Source of the DNA: CAWAWP01 sp963841205
GTDB lineage: Bacteria > Chloroflexota > Ktedonobacteria > Ktedonobacterales > JADMIN01
Assembly: GCA_963841205.1 (NCBI GenBank)
Contig: CAWJCH010000003.1
Location: forward strand, 124,001-188,000
Direction of reading: 5' to 3'
DNA length: 64,000 bases
Under the pieces are notes generated by a model. It did not search any database. It saw nothing but the letters and a program-made list of their open reading frames with translations, and had not been told where the DNA came from. Below, piece by piece: positions 36,507-45,013 of this stretch. The first letter of the stretch is position 1, and each line of letters opens with the position of its first letter. The position numbers and the translations under genes were made by a program.

Positions 36507-37214
36507 ATGCTGCGCGCTCGTGCCGTCGTACCCGTCACCGGCATCCTCGCCGCCGTCGGCTATCCACTGCTCGCCGCGGTAGCCCTCACGCGCTACCCCC
36601 ACGTCTACTCTCCCACGGCAAACTGGCTCAGCGACCTCGGCGATCCTGCTCTCAACCCTGCTGGGGCGAACTGCTATGAGATTGGCGTCATCGCGAGCGG
36701 CCTCTTGCTGGTGCCGTTCTTCCTCAGCTTCTCGTGCTGGCTGGTCGCGGCAAACAGCACCCAGCGCATCCTCGTGCGGCTGACGCAAGCATCCGGCATC
36801 CTCGGCGCCGTCGCGCTCATACTGTGCGGGCTCGTGCCGGAGACTGCACCAGCGCCGCACATCGCGATCTCGGCGATTCTCTTCATCCTCGTCGGGACGA
36901 CGCTCGTCCTCTCCATCTTGGCCTTACGTTACGTAGATGCCTGTCCGCGGTGGCTCCTCATGCTCGGCGCCGTCGCCGCCTCAGCGGACCTCGTCTATGG
37001 CGCGTTCCACAGCGTCCAACTGCTCGAATGGGCCGCGACCGCCCTGTTCCTCGGTTACATGTGCCTGCTCAGCCTCGTAATGGTCGTCATGCAGATCTCG
37101 CCTGAGAGCACGCCGCTTCCGGTGACAAGCCGCGTCTCTCCCCGCTGGTACCAGACGGCGCCGCCGACTCCGAGCCCTTCCCAGGAGCGCCCAAACACGC
37201 CGTCTTTCCCCTAG
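36507..37214 (+). CDS. DUF998 family membrane protein
   Basis: 235 aa with six membrane helices. The opening VTGILAAVGYPLLAAVALTR followed by YSPTANWLSDLGDPALNPAG and FNIG-like YEIGVIASG is the DUF998 pattern; function unknown. AAGGAA precedes the ATG at 36507; a longer frame upstream has no ribosome site. The last 35 residues are Pro/Ser/Thr-rich and probably disordered. Confidence 0.75.
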   Translation: MLRARAVVPVTGILAAVGYPLLAAVALTRYPHVYSPTANWLSDLGDPALNPAGANCYEIGVIASGLLLVPFFLSFSCWLVAANSTQRILVRLTQASGILGAVALILCGLVPETAPAPHIAISAILFILVGTTLVLSILALRYVDACPRWLLMLGAVAASADLVYGAFHSVQLLEWAATALFLGYMCLLSLVMVVMQISPESTPLPVTSRVSPRWYQTAPPTPSPSQERPNTPSFP

Positions 37215-37474
37215 CTCCACGCTCGCGGCGTCCCCTGGAGTGAGCTCCCCTCCTGAGGTCGCAGCCTCCGACGCCTCAGCGGTGGGGGGATGACGTCGCG
37301 AGCGACCCGCGTATCACACATCGTTGTGTGTATCACCGCTAGGCACTCGAACGCGAGTAGCAAGCTCATGGCTCCACGCCACCGTCGCCCATCCGGTACG
37401 CACAACAGAAGAGGACACAGCCGCTCACCTCTGTGAACTCTGTGCCCTCTGTGGTTAGATCCGGAAAACGCTGA

Positions 37475-37954
37475 CTACTCCCGCGCGGTGATCTCCATGC
37501 GTGGGTCCAACTCGCGCTCGAAGTGCCCGCCGTCCGCGCCGCACGAGAAACACTCGTCCGGCATGCTCCCGTGCTGGATCGCGCCGCAGACGGGGCAGAC
37601 CCAGCGGCTAGCGATCGTCCGCACGATGTCGGCGCGGCTGACGATGCCCACCACGCGCTCGTCGCGCAGCACCGGCACGCGCTTGAAGCGGTTGCTTGTC
37701 AGGATCTGCGCCACTTCGTCAACGGGCGTCTGCTCGCGCACGCTCACCACGCGCGGCGTCATGATGCTGGCGACGGTATTGCCCTCCTTGCCGATGATAT
37801 CCGCCTGTGTGACGATCCCCACCATGCGCCGCTCCGCGTCCAGTACGGGTACGCCGCTGATGTGATACTCCGCCAGCAGCCGTGCGCAGTCCTGCACGCT
37901 GGCCTCGGGTGCGATGGCGAGCACGTCGGGGGTCATGATGTCACGAGCCTGCAT
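37475..37954 (-). CDS. CBS-pair protein with C-terminal zinc ribbon
   Basis: 159 aa: two CBS domains (residues 5-60 and 62-117; DIMTPDVLAIAP, SIMTPRVVSVRE) that usually bind adenosyl nucleotides, followed by a rubredoxin-like ribbon CPVCG-x8-CFSCG. Such proteins are probably energy or redox sensors. AGGAGG precedes the ATG. It is alone, with about 260 empty bases before the DUF998 gene. Confidence 0.82.
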   Translation of the reverse strand: MQARDIMTPDVLAIAPEASVQDCARLLAEYHISGVPVLDAERRMVGIVTQADIIGKEGNTVASIMTPRVVSVREQTPVDEVAQILTSNRFKRVPVLRDERVVGIVSRADIVRTIASRWVCPVCGAIQHGSMPDECFSCGADGGHFERELDPRMEITARE

Positions 37955-38093
37955 GGGGATTCCTCCTGCGTTGGGGGGCTGACCGCCAAAGTCGCGGTCA
38001 GGGCGTAGCCCATCGCCGTTGATGAGCTTACCTGCCCGGCATTCTACGAGGCACGAGACCGCAGCCGCAAGTTACGTGCCGTCGAGCTAGGCG

Positions 38094-38345
38094 TCAGGCG
38101 TCGGCGTCCCGCGGCAGCCAGAGATACTGCCCCACGCGGCAGCGCTCCACGAAGCCCAGCCGCTGATAGATTCGCTCGCCCATCGGGCTCGACAGCAGGA
38201 TCGCCGCCCGCGCGCCCAACGCCTGCGCATGCCGCAGCGCGTGGACCGTCATCACTGCGCCGATCCTGCGCCCGCACATCGTGCGGCAAAACGCGACGTA
38301 GTTCTCCTCGATCACCTGCGGGCCAATCGCGTCAGGTGCGCTCAT
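38094..38345 (-). pseudogene. GNAT acetyltransferase fragment
   Basis: About 83 codons containing only the C-terminal half of a GNAT domain: GRRIGAVMTVHALRHAQALG, AAILLSSPMGERIYQRLGFV and the closing strand QYLWLPRD. The N-terminal strands are missing and the upstream sequence shows no recognisable continuation, so it is probably a remnant. Confidence 0.55.
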
Positions 38346-38592
38346 GGCGATTCTCCCCCTCGAATTCTCGTTCTCGGCCGATCTCCGCAAGGTCGCCGCA
38401 CCGCTGGTAGCCATGATACGACGTTCAGCCCGACCATCGCCGCTTGCCCAGCGGACTGAAGTTCGCTCCGCCTCTGTGCGTCGGCACTGAAGTGCGCTGA
38501 AGTGCCGTGATCCCGTCGACCACAATCCAGCATTCGCACTGGCGCGCTACCATCTCAAGCGTCGCGCACATTCGCAAAGGAGCGTGTCACTC

Positions 38593-39603
38593 ATGTCCGC
38601 GGACCTCTCGCTCTCGCCCCCGCCCGACGACTCCCTCGGCGTGCTCACCGGCGCCGCGCCGATTGTGCGCGCGTCGCGGCTCGTGCGCATCGATCCCTCA
38701 GCGGTCGAGGCCCTCGCCGCGCGCTGGTCCGCCGAGGGATGGCCCGAGCAGGCCGGGCTCGATGCGCTGCACTTCACCGACGACACCGAGCGCACGGCGA
38801 ACTGGGTGCTGCTGCTCGACGCGCTCAACTTCTGTTTCTGGTCCTTGCCTGGCACGCCGCGTTGGCAGGTCGCGTGGCGCGGGGAGACGCTGGACGGATA
38901 CGCCGCGCTGGCCGCCGCCCTCACCCGCGCCGTCGAAGAAGGACGCCCACTGTGGGACGCCGCCTATCTCGCCGATCTCGACCCCGACGAGTTGGCGGCA
39001 ATCCTGCGTCCCATCGACGGCTCCCCACCGATCCCCCTCTTCGACGACCGCCTCGCCAACGCTCGCCAGGCCGGGCGCGTCCTGCTGGACCGCTACGACG
39101 GCCAGTTCGCCCGCGCCTTCGAGTCCGCGAACGGCAGCGCCGTGCGGCTCGCCCTGCTCCTCGCCCGCGACTTCTCGTCCTTCGCCGACGTGGCCGCGTG
39201 GCAAGGGTCGCGCGTGCCGTTCCTCAAGCGCGCGCAGATCTGCGTCGCCGACCTCAACGCGGCGTTTCGCGGCGAGCGCTGGGGCGCCTTCGCGGACCTC
39301 GACCACCTCACCGCCTTCGCCGACTATAAGCTGCCGCAGCTCCTGCGCCGCTTCGGCGTCCTAACCTACGCCGGCGAGCTCGCCCAGCAGATCGACACCT
39401 ACACGCTGATCCCCGCCGGCTCCGAGGCTGAATTGGCGATACGCTCCGCCACGATCTGGTCCGTCGAGCTGCTGCGCCGCGCCCTCGCCGAGCGCGGCGT
39501 CCAGCGCCCCGCCAGCGCCATCGACTATCGCCTCTGGTCCGAGAGCCAGGCCGCCGACCCAAAGATGCGCCCCTACCACCGCACGTTGACGATCTTCTAC
39601 TAG
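38593..39603 (+). CDS. qng1: Queuosine-5'-phosphate N-glycosylase (DUF2419, Qng1-like)
   Basis: 336 aa. Family motifs are complete: DDTERTANWVLLLDALNFCFW near the N-terminus, CVADLNAAFRG, HLTAFADYKLPQLLRRFGVL and the closing DYRLWSESQA. Qng1 releases queuine from queuosine monophosphate, so the cell can salvage the tRNA base. The catalytic Asp is expected in the ADYK region. AAGGAG upstream serves the ATG at 38593 (a GTG at 38584 is too close). The family has a studied homologue in Sphaerobacter thermophilus, which supports a Chloroflexota host. Confidence 0.88.
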   Translation: MSADLSLSPPPDDSLGVLTGAAPIVRASRLVRIDPSAVEALAARWSAEGWPEQAGLDALHFTDDTERTANWVLLLDALNFCFWSLPGTPRWQVAWRGETLDGYAALAAALTRAVEEGRPLWDAAYLADLDPDELAAILRPIDGSPPIPLFDDRLANARQAGRVLLDRYDGQFARAFESANGSAVRLALLLARDFSSFADVAAWQGSRVPFLKRAQICVADLNAAFRGERWGAFADLDHLTAFADYKLPQLLRRFGVLTYAGELAQQIDTYTLIPAGSEAELAIRSATIWSVELLRRALAERGVQRPASAIDYRLWSESQAADPKMRPYHRTLTIFY

Positions 39604-39618
39604 AGGTGAACCAGGTCT

Positions 39619-40397
39619 TCAGAAGGGCAGTAAATCAGTTATGAGAACGGCAATATCTGTATCTGGACGTTTAGGCAATCGGGCTATCCCTGGCACTCCA
39701 CCCCACGACAGTGCCGTCCGGAGATAGTCGACAAATGACATCTGTAACCAACCGGCAAAACAGAGGCCATCAGTGACGTTATGGGGACGCAAATATCTGA
39801 TGTGGTAGGGCCCCGCCCCACTGATGTTGTATTTCGTGTATTCGTCAGCCGAGATATGCAACTGTTTGGTCTCGATACTCGCCTCGATGAGTTCATCGTC
39901 AAGGGGTCCACCATGAGGGGATCCAGTATGGAGTAGTCCGCGCCAGAGAGGGATTCTAGGCACGGCATCCACCTGGTAGGCAGCGTTCCAACCAAATTCA
40001 CTCCGCCCACTACTTCATAGAAGGCCTGCAGGGATAACGGGACATACCCGAGATGTTGTCTGATGCGTTCGAAGCGTTCGTTGAGGTCTGGTAATGGTGG
40101 AGAGAGCAACGGTGGCGCCTGCTCAACCCAGCGACGATCGGAGTCGGCCCACGGATTCTCCGGGTCATCGACACCCGCCAAACCATAGCCAAATTCGTAC
40201 CCGAGCGATTGCAGGCGGGGGATAAGGAGATCAATGTTCTGCTTGACCCGTGCCATAGTTTCGCGCGCCACCCGCATCACGTCAGCCAGCGTATCCGCAT
40301 ATGAAGCGTCCTGTTGAAGGCGATTCCATTGAATGTTCCTCATGTCACGCCAGACTGGCACGTGTTCGCCAGCCTGATAGCGCTCGAAATAACTCAT
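39619..40397 (-). pseudogene. SMI1/KNR4-like (SUKH) protein, frameshifted
   Basis: The frame from the ATG at 40397 gives a helical start (VMRVARETMARVKQNIDLLI, LQSLGYEFGYGLAG) and a SUKH-like core (LPDLNERFERIRQHLGYVPL, QAFYEVVGGVNLVG). Near 39905 the reading must shift by one base to continue as DDELIEASIETKQLHISADE and DGLCFAGWLQMSFVDYLRTA to the stop at 39619. Intact homologues would be about 258 aa. SUKH proteins are often toxin immunity proteins, but no toxin gene is next to it. Confidence 0.6.
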
Positions 40398-40576
40398 CCG
40401 TCCCCTCGCCTCTCAATTCGATGTCATGCGTGACGTCATGGCCCGAATCTGAGCACCCTCGAACCCGTGGAGCGCCGCGCGTAGCCAGCGCGCATGGTAC
40501 ACGCAGAGGTCCGATCGAGCGCGTGGAGCCGCACCGTACATAGTGCCAGGTGATATCCCCTCGGAGGTCTACGCTC

Positions 40577-40759
40577 ATGGATCAAGAGGCCATTCTCCAA
40601 TACGTCACGCACATGTTTCCGGGCGTCATGCTCCTGCGCCCCACCGACGGCCCCGGCGCGGGCGATACCTTCATCTACTACGACCCCCAGCACGACATCG
40701 ACCTGACCCACAGCATGCCCTTCGCCACCATCGTCAAGAAGACAACAGAGATCGCCTAA
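40577..40759 (+). CDS. DUF6194 protein, truncated copy
   Basis: 61 codons (GGAGG upstream of the ATG at 40577) matching the first third of the neighbour at 40853: MDQE(A/T)(I/L) and DGPGAGDTF(I/F)(Y/F)YDPQ are shared, then it ends after PFATIVKK. It is a partial duplication; whether the stub is expressed is unknown. Confidence 0.6.
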   Translation: MDQEAILQYVTHMFPGVMLLRPTDGPGAGDTFIYYDPQHDIDLTHSMPFATIVKKTTEIA

Positions 40760-40852
40760 AGTGCAGCCCGGCATCGTGCGGGTCCGGTGGGCAGTTGTCG
40801 CAGCGTAGTTGGGGGGGCCAACAGCGGTCCCGTCGTGATCTTTGGAGGGCTT

Positions 40853-41320
40853 ATGGACCAAGAGACACTCATCCAATACATCGCAGACACCTTCACTGAG
40901 ATTGAAGTCCAGAGGCCATCAGATGGCCCAGGAGCGGGCGACACCTTCTTCTTCTACGATCCCCAGCGCGACACTGACCCGTCGCGGCGGCTTCCTTTCG
41001 CCACAATTGTCACTAAAGACTACAAGAGCTTCGACGAGTCCTCTCAGCTGGATCGCCCGGGAGTGTTTCGGCTGAATATCGGTGTGAGCCGAGAAACGTT
41101 CCAGGCACTCTTTGGCCATTTGCCCACAGAGGAGAGTACCGAGAGCTATGATTTCGCGGCCTTCGATCGGGTGATGCCCCATCCGGCGTACGGACGCCAA
41201 TCATGGGTGTGTATCCTCAACCCAAGCTCGCAGACCTTCGAGACCGTCAAGCCCTTGCTCGCTGAAGCCTATGGTCGGGCTGCCGGCCAGTATGCGCGCA
41301 GACACACCACCGCCGATTGA
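40853..41320 (+). CDS. DUF6194 family protein
   Basis: 155 aa, soluble. Motifs of DUF6194: GDTFFFYDPQRD, LPFATIVTKDYKSFDESSQL, RPGVFRLNIGVSRETFQALF and MPHPAYGRQSWVCILNPSSQ near the C-terminus. The fold is related to luciferase-like/YjbR-type small domains as far as I can judge; function unknown. GGAGG precedes the ATG. The gene follows a truncated copy of itself. Confidence 0.8.
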   Translation: MDQETLIQYIADTFTEIEVQRPSDGPGAGDTFFFYDPQRDTDPSRRLPFATIVTKDYKSFDESSQLDRPGVFRLNIGVSRETFQALFGHLPTEESTESYDFAAFDRVMPHPAYGRQSWVCILNPSSQTFETVKPLLAEAYGRAAGQYARRHTTAD

Positions 41321-41350
41321 GCAGGCACCGCTCACGTAGCACGGCTCAGC

Positions 41351-41528
41351 TTGCTTCCAGCACGCGGACGTTGTACGCTCTGGAGTGACAGTCGGCCTTG
41401 GTAGAGGGGGATAGCGGCTAGCCGCACAGGGGCCCCCACCGCGCAAGACCACGCTTTGGCAGGGCAGTGCAATGGCCCTGGACCGTCAGACGAGATGTTG
41501 TCTCGCTGATGGGTCCAGGGCCTTTTTT
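41351..41528 (+). ncRNA. Candidate small RNA with own promoter and terminator
   Basis: TTGCTT (41351-41356) and TACGCT (41374-41379) with a 17-base spacer form a plausible sigma-70 promoter; transcription would start near 41386. About 90 bases later lies a strong intrinsic terminator. The transcript of about 140 nt has no ribosome site or convincing ORF. No known RNA family recognised; a T-box or other leader is unlikely because the next gene is 100 bases further and behind the terminator. Confidence 0.4.
41474..41528 (+). terminator. Rho-independent terminator
   Basis: GGCCCTGGACC (41474-41484) pairs perfectly with GGTCCAGGGCC (41512-41522), followed by TTTTTT (41523-41528). An inner GAGA/TCTC stem sits in the loop. 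The strongest terminator seen in the window. Confidence 0.85.
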
Positions 41529-41626
41529 CGTGCCCAAAAACGGCCTCGGCGAGGCGCGGTTATGGAGTGCGGTAACCGAGTAGGGGCCACACGATGCTGA
41601 GGCAGTGTCAGAGCAGAGGTACAGAT

Positions 41627-41965
41627 ATGTCACCACAGGCGAAAGCGTGAGCGGAGCAGATACTCGCGCATGTCAGGCAGCTCGTGGATGCTGCCGAGGT
41701 GAAGGTTGGGGCGACGCCAGGCACGGTTGCTGAGAGCCTGGAACGAGCCGCGAGCGAATATGTGGACCTGACGTGGTTGCGAATCGGCGAACTATCGGAG
41801 GAGCTGCACGCGATACTCGCAAAGCCAGATGAGAGCATCACCGGAGACGATTTAGAGGTCATGGCGGGCCTCACCTCCAAAATGTGGTGGCTGGCGGAGG
41901 GTGCTCGCGGGTTGCGCGAGCTAGCGGATGTAAGCCTCGCAACAGGAGAGGAGGTAGGGCGGTGA
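41627..41965 (+). pseudogene. Small helical protein interrupted by in-frame TGA
   Basis: An ATG at 41627 with GAGG upstream opens a frame with MSPQAKA, then TGA at 41648-41650, and the same frame continues without any other stop as AEQILAHVRQLVDAAEVKV, to GLRELADVSLATGEEVGR at 41965. Either a nonsense mutation has cut the gene, or translation restarts at the GTG at 41684 (93 aa). The protein is helical and acidic; no family recognised. The stop is next to the GTG start of the following gene. Confidence 0.5.
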
Positions 41966-42234
41966 AGCCGAATACGAATGAGCCGCGGCAGGAGACAGAC
42001 CCTGAGGAGCTTATGGTGCTGGTTTACCGCTGCAGCGCACACGCGAAGTGGTACCCGGGCGAAGACCCCTTGCGGCCTTACACCGAGTTTACCGTTGACC
42101 CGGTCACGCTCTTGAGGACACACGACACGGCCTGCAATCGGTGTGTGCGGCGGCGGCGGCAGGAGCTAGCGCCACGCCAACTGGAGATGTCACATAGGGG
42201 CTTCGGTGCTCAGTCGCATCCCATCGTCGTGTAG
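41962..42234 (+). CDS. Small CxxC protein
   Basis: 90 aa with a GTG start overlapping the previous stop (GTGA) and GGAGG seven bases upstream. It has a conserved-looking centre (VLVYRCSAHAKWYPGEDPLR) and a CNRC motif followed by RRRR, so metal or nucleic-acid binding is possible. The last 25 bases overlap the convergent gene at 42210. No family recognised. Confidence 0.55.
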   Translation: MKPNTNEPRQETDPEELMVLVYRCSAHAKWYPGEDPLRPYTEFTVDPVTLLRTHDTACNRCVRRRRQELAPRQLEMSHRGFGAQSHPIVV

Positions 42235-42839
42235 CTGAGGCTCGGTGCCGCGCCCGCGCCGCTGGACGGACCAGCGAGCGTGAAGCGAATAACGCCCTGC
42301 TGTCCAGCGCCCTGGCTCCTGTTGTCAAGGTGCAGCGCGACGCTCGTCCCGGCTCGGAGTTGGCCTTGGTTGGGGGAGATTGTCACGCCGGCCTGGTCGT
42401 TCGGGAGGGAGAACTGCGCTTGCCACTGGACTTGGTCGGACCCTCGATTCGTCAACACCACGTATTGGCTCTGCTGCCCGTTGTTACAGCCCAGACTCAC
42501 CGAACTCGGCGTCACCTGAAGCCCCCCTGAGAGCGCGGTCGGACTCGGCGTGCTGAGTGCCGTAGCGGACGGGGACGCCGCTGGAGAGGCATGCGGCGAG
42601 GAACTGAGTGACGAGGAACCGGTGGGCGCGAAGTAGCCCGCGCGAGCGAGGAGGAGCAGGCAAAGGATGCTGACGAGCAGCGCCACATTGGCGCCGAGAC
42701 TCACGCCGAGCAATGCCGAGCGTGCGTCCCTGGAGGTGGTCCGTGGTTTAGACCCATCGGCGACCGGCCAGCCAGGGCCTCCGGTGTCATACCCGCGTAG
42801 GTTGGGTATGGTCGGCTCGTCACCACGCACCGCATACAC
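42210..42839 (-). CDS. Membrane-anchored protein with BACON/Ig-like domain
   Basis: 209 aa. An N-terminal cytoplasmic part of about 43 residues, one helix (LGANVALLVSILCLLLLARA), a Ser/Pro/Ala-rich linker (PHASPAASPSATALSTPSP) and an external beta domain GLQVTPSSVSLGCNN with NRGSDQVQWQAQF and GVTISPNQGQLRAGTS, a BACON-like pattern often found in carbohydrate- or surface-binding proteins. Two Cys could form a disulphide. Function unknown. Confidence 0.6.
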   Translation of the reverse strand: MYAVRGDEPTIPNLRGYDTGGPGWPVADGSKPRTTSRDARSALLGVSLGANVALLVSILCLLLLARAGYFAPTGSSSLSSSPHASPAASPSATALSTPSPTALSGGLQVTPSSVSLGCNNGQQSQYVVLTNRGSDQVQWQAQFSLPNDQAGVTISPNQGQLRAGTSVALHLDNRSQGAGQQGVIRFTLAGPSSGAGAAPSLSYTTMGCD

Positions 42840-43075
42840 CTTTCACGTCTCTGCGGTATCTGCATCGCTCAGCGGAGCGAGAGCAACAGCCCGCCGAGGT
42901 GCATGATAGCAGAGCGTGAGGACCGAGACAAACCAACTAGGCAAGGGATACGAGACGCTTTCGGTACGCCGAACATCGTGCCCTACCTATTCGAGAGGAG
43001 AACTCAGTGATGCCTACGTGAGATGATTCCTGGCTCCGACCTTCGTAGCGGTAACGCGTGAGGAGACCGACTAGT

Positions 43076-43255
43076 ATGGACAAACTCCAGTGTAACGGCC
43101 CGGGCTGCGGGCGCTCGCTCCGCGCCGTAGACCCCGGCGAATGGGTCAAGGCAATCGCGCGAGACGGGCGGAGTTTCCTCTTTTGCTCCGCCGCGTGCGC
43201 GCTTCTGTTCAAGCTCCCCAGAAAGGACACCAAGAGAATGGAACGGCTCTCTTAG
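43076..43255 (+). CDS. Small zinc-finger-like protein ended by an IS insertion
   Basis: 59 aa: CNGPGCGRSL and FCSAACALLFKL give four Cys in a CxxxxC...CxxxC arrangement, likely a zinc site. The stop TAG (43253-43255) uses the first bases of the IS630 inverted repeat, so the original C-terminus may have been longer. No family recognised. Confidence 0.55.
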   Translation: MDKLQCNGPGCGRSLRAVDPGEWVKAIARDGRSFLFCSAACALLFKLPRKDTKRMERLS

Positions 43256-44426
43256 TGCATCGTTCCTTAAATCCTATAGATAAATTGGCGCTTGAGGCGG
43301 CGCTGGGGCTTGGGCGGGCGGCCCCAGAGGAAAGGTGTTGGGTGCTGATTCCAATCGGCCGCACCAGCTGACAAGGCTTGGTCGACCGCCTGGGTGCTCG
43401 TGCCGTCGCGCCCGGCGAGCGCCCGCTGGGTCAGGATCTTCCAGAAGCCCTCAATGAGGTTGAGCCAAGCCGCCGCTTTGGGCAGCGGGACGAAGTGGAA
43501 CCGCGGGTGGCCCCAGTTCCACCGCATGGTGTCAACGCTCCAGTGCAAGGGCAGCGCGTCCACGATGAGGAAGGCGTCCCCGTCCGGGACGAAGGTTTCC
43601 AAGCCGTCGAGGAAGTGCAGCCAGGCGGCGGTGTCGCGACAGGCCGTCGTCTCGACGAAGGCCGCGCCGCTGCGATGCGCCAGCGCCCCGAACGCCCAGC
43701 GATAGCCGTGCCGGGCGTAGCTGGGGCGGAAGTGTGGACGATAGGCGTCGTCGCTCCCGCTCGGGCCGGCAGAGCGGCGCGCGGCGACCGGGCCAAGCTC
43801 GTCGAGGCCGATCACCGTGCGGCCCGGTGGTGGCGCCGTGTAGAGCCCGACGATGGCCCCCTTTTTTCGGCGAAGTCCGGATCCGTACTCTCCAGCCAGG
43901 TCCGCGGCTTCTGCCATTTGATAGGCTCGGCCTTGAGCAAGCGTCGGATCTGGCTGCGCTTGATCAACACCCCCTCCTTGGCCAGCTCAGATTGGAGCCG
44001 ATCCAAGGTCCAATGGCAGGTCGGCGGCACCTCCCCTTCCGCCGGCTTGGGCGGCAGCGCGCGCGCCTTGGCGATCACGCGACTGTACGCATCCTCGGGG
44101 TAGGTCCGCGGGCGTCCCGAGCGAGGGGCGTCGTCCAACCCGTCCAGCCCTGCCGCGTTGAAGCGCTCGACCCAACGCCGCACACCCTTCTCACTCTGCT
44201 GCAGCTGCGCGGCGATCGCCGGGGCGGTCACGCCGGCCGCCGCCAGCTGGATGAGGCGCGCGCGTCGCGCCAAGCGCACCGGCGCCGTCTGGGCCTGGAC
44301 TATCCGCTCCAGTTTCGTCCGTTCCTCGTCGGTCAAGGCCCGCAGATGCAGCGTCATGGCGCACACCTCCTCACAGTCCCCCACGGGCCTGCAAGATCGG
44401 AGCCTCTACTTGCGGAACGACGCACT
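43254..44426 (-). mobile_element. IS630 family insertion sequence (copy 2)
   Basis: 1173 bp between AGTGCATCGTTCC (43254-43266) and GGAACGACGCACT (44414-44426), inverted with one mismatch. TA is present at the left edge; the right edge is TTA, so the exact target bases are ambiguous. It carries a two-frame transposase. The right repeat is identical to the outer 13 bases of the MITE at 25224-25331. It is inserted at the 3' end of the 59-aa zinc gene. Confidence 0.85.
43267..44357 (-). CDS. IS630 transposase in two overlapping frames
   Basis: Frame 1 from the ATG at 44357 (GAGGAGG upstream) holds the helix-turn-helix part (GVTAPAIAAQLQQSEKGVRR, DDAPRSGRPRTYPEDA, HWTLDRLQSELAKEGV). At an A6 run (43862-43867) a -1 shift joins frame 2, KKGAIVGLYTAPPPGRTVIG with the first Asp (LDELGPV), then FLIVDALPLHW and the Glu in WLNLIEGFWK. 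Frame 1 reads GAA AAA AGG here, so it is not the canonical heptamer, but A6G slippage is common in IS. Apart from this the gene is intact, so the element may be active. Confidence 0.78.
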
Positions 44427-44485
44427 TAGCGTCAACGCGGGAGCAGCAGGGACGGCTCGCTCCATCCGCAGGGCTACGGCTTGTG

Positions 44486-44983
44486 CTATATATTCGGCGC
44501 CGTAAGCCCGTGCATGCCAAGCGTCAGCGATACCTCGCCACCATGGTGCAGGTCATGCTCCATCACATGCCAGACGACCCACCCGCGCACAAGCTCAAAC
44601 GGCTGGCCGCGTCGCTCGCCTCGCACCGTCTCTCCCATCGCGTCAGGGGTGAAGCCCGCCAGCGCCTCGTGCATCACGCGCCACGTCTCCGTCAGCCCGC
44701 GCACCAGCTCCGCCGCCGAGCGATCTGGCGCGCCGGGCGCCTGCCAGCCGTGATAGGCGTCGAAATCCGCGTCCCCCACGCCGAGCGCCGTACTGAACCA
44801 CCCCACGCGCGTGGCGATGATATGCCGAGCATTCTCGCCGATGGAGCGCAGGTGCGGCGCCGCCCGCAGCGCCAACTGCTCATCGCTAAGCGGCGCCAAC
44901 GCGGCCACCAGGCTCTCCTGATACGCCCGCCAGCCCGAGGTTATCACCGCCAGGGTCGGATTCGCCTCGTCAGATGTGCTCAC
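44486..44983 (-). CDS. DinB family protein
   Basis: 165 aa four-helix bundle. The three metal-ligand His are visible: ARHIIATRVGW in helix 2 and VVWHVMEHDLHHGGEVS in helix 4. DinB/YfiT-like proteins are metal-dependent transferases of thiols such as bacillithiol or mycothiol; here the exact role is unknown. GTG start with GAGGAG upstream. It sits between the IS630 element and the DNA glycosylase gene. Confidence 0.85.
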   Translation of the reverse strand: MSTSDEANPTLAVITSGWRAYQESLVAALAPLSDEQLALRAAPHLRSIGENARHIIATRVGWFSTALGVGDADFDAYHGWQAPGAPDRSAAELVRGLTETWRVMHEALAGFTPDAMGETVRGERRGQPFELVRGWVVWHVMEHDLHHGGEVSLTLGMHGLTAPNI

Positions 44984-45013
44984 GTCGTTACTCCTCTCGC
45001 TGCGCGCTCTACA

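Noticed and set aside
41386..41528. T-box or metabolite riboswitch
   Set aside because: No T-box sequence, and the terminator is not positioned in the leader of an obvious metabolic gene; kept only as a candidate small RNA.
43378..44103. 241-codon plus-strand frame within IS630 copy 2
   Set aside because: Antisense of the transposase, with no motif of its own.
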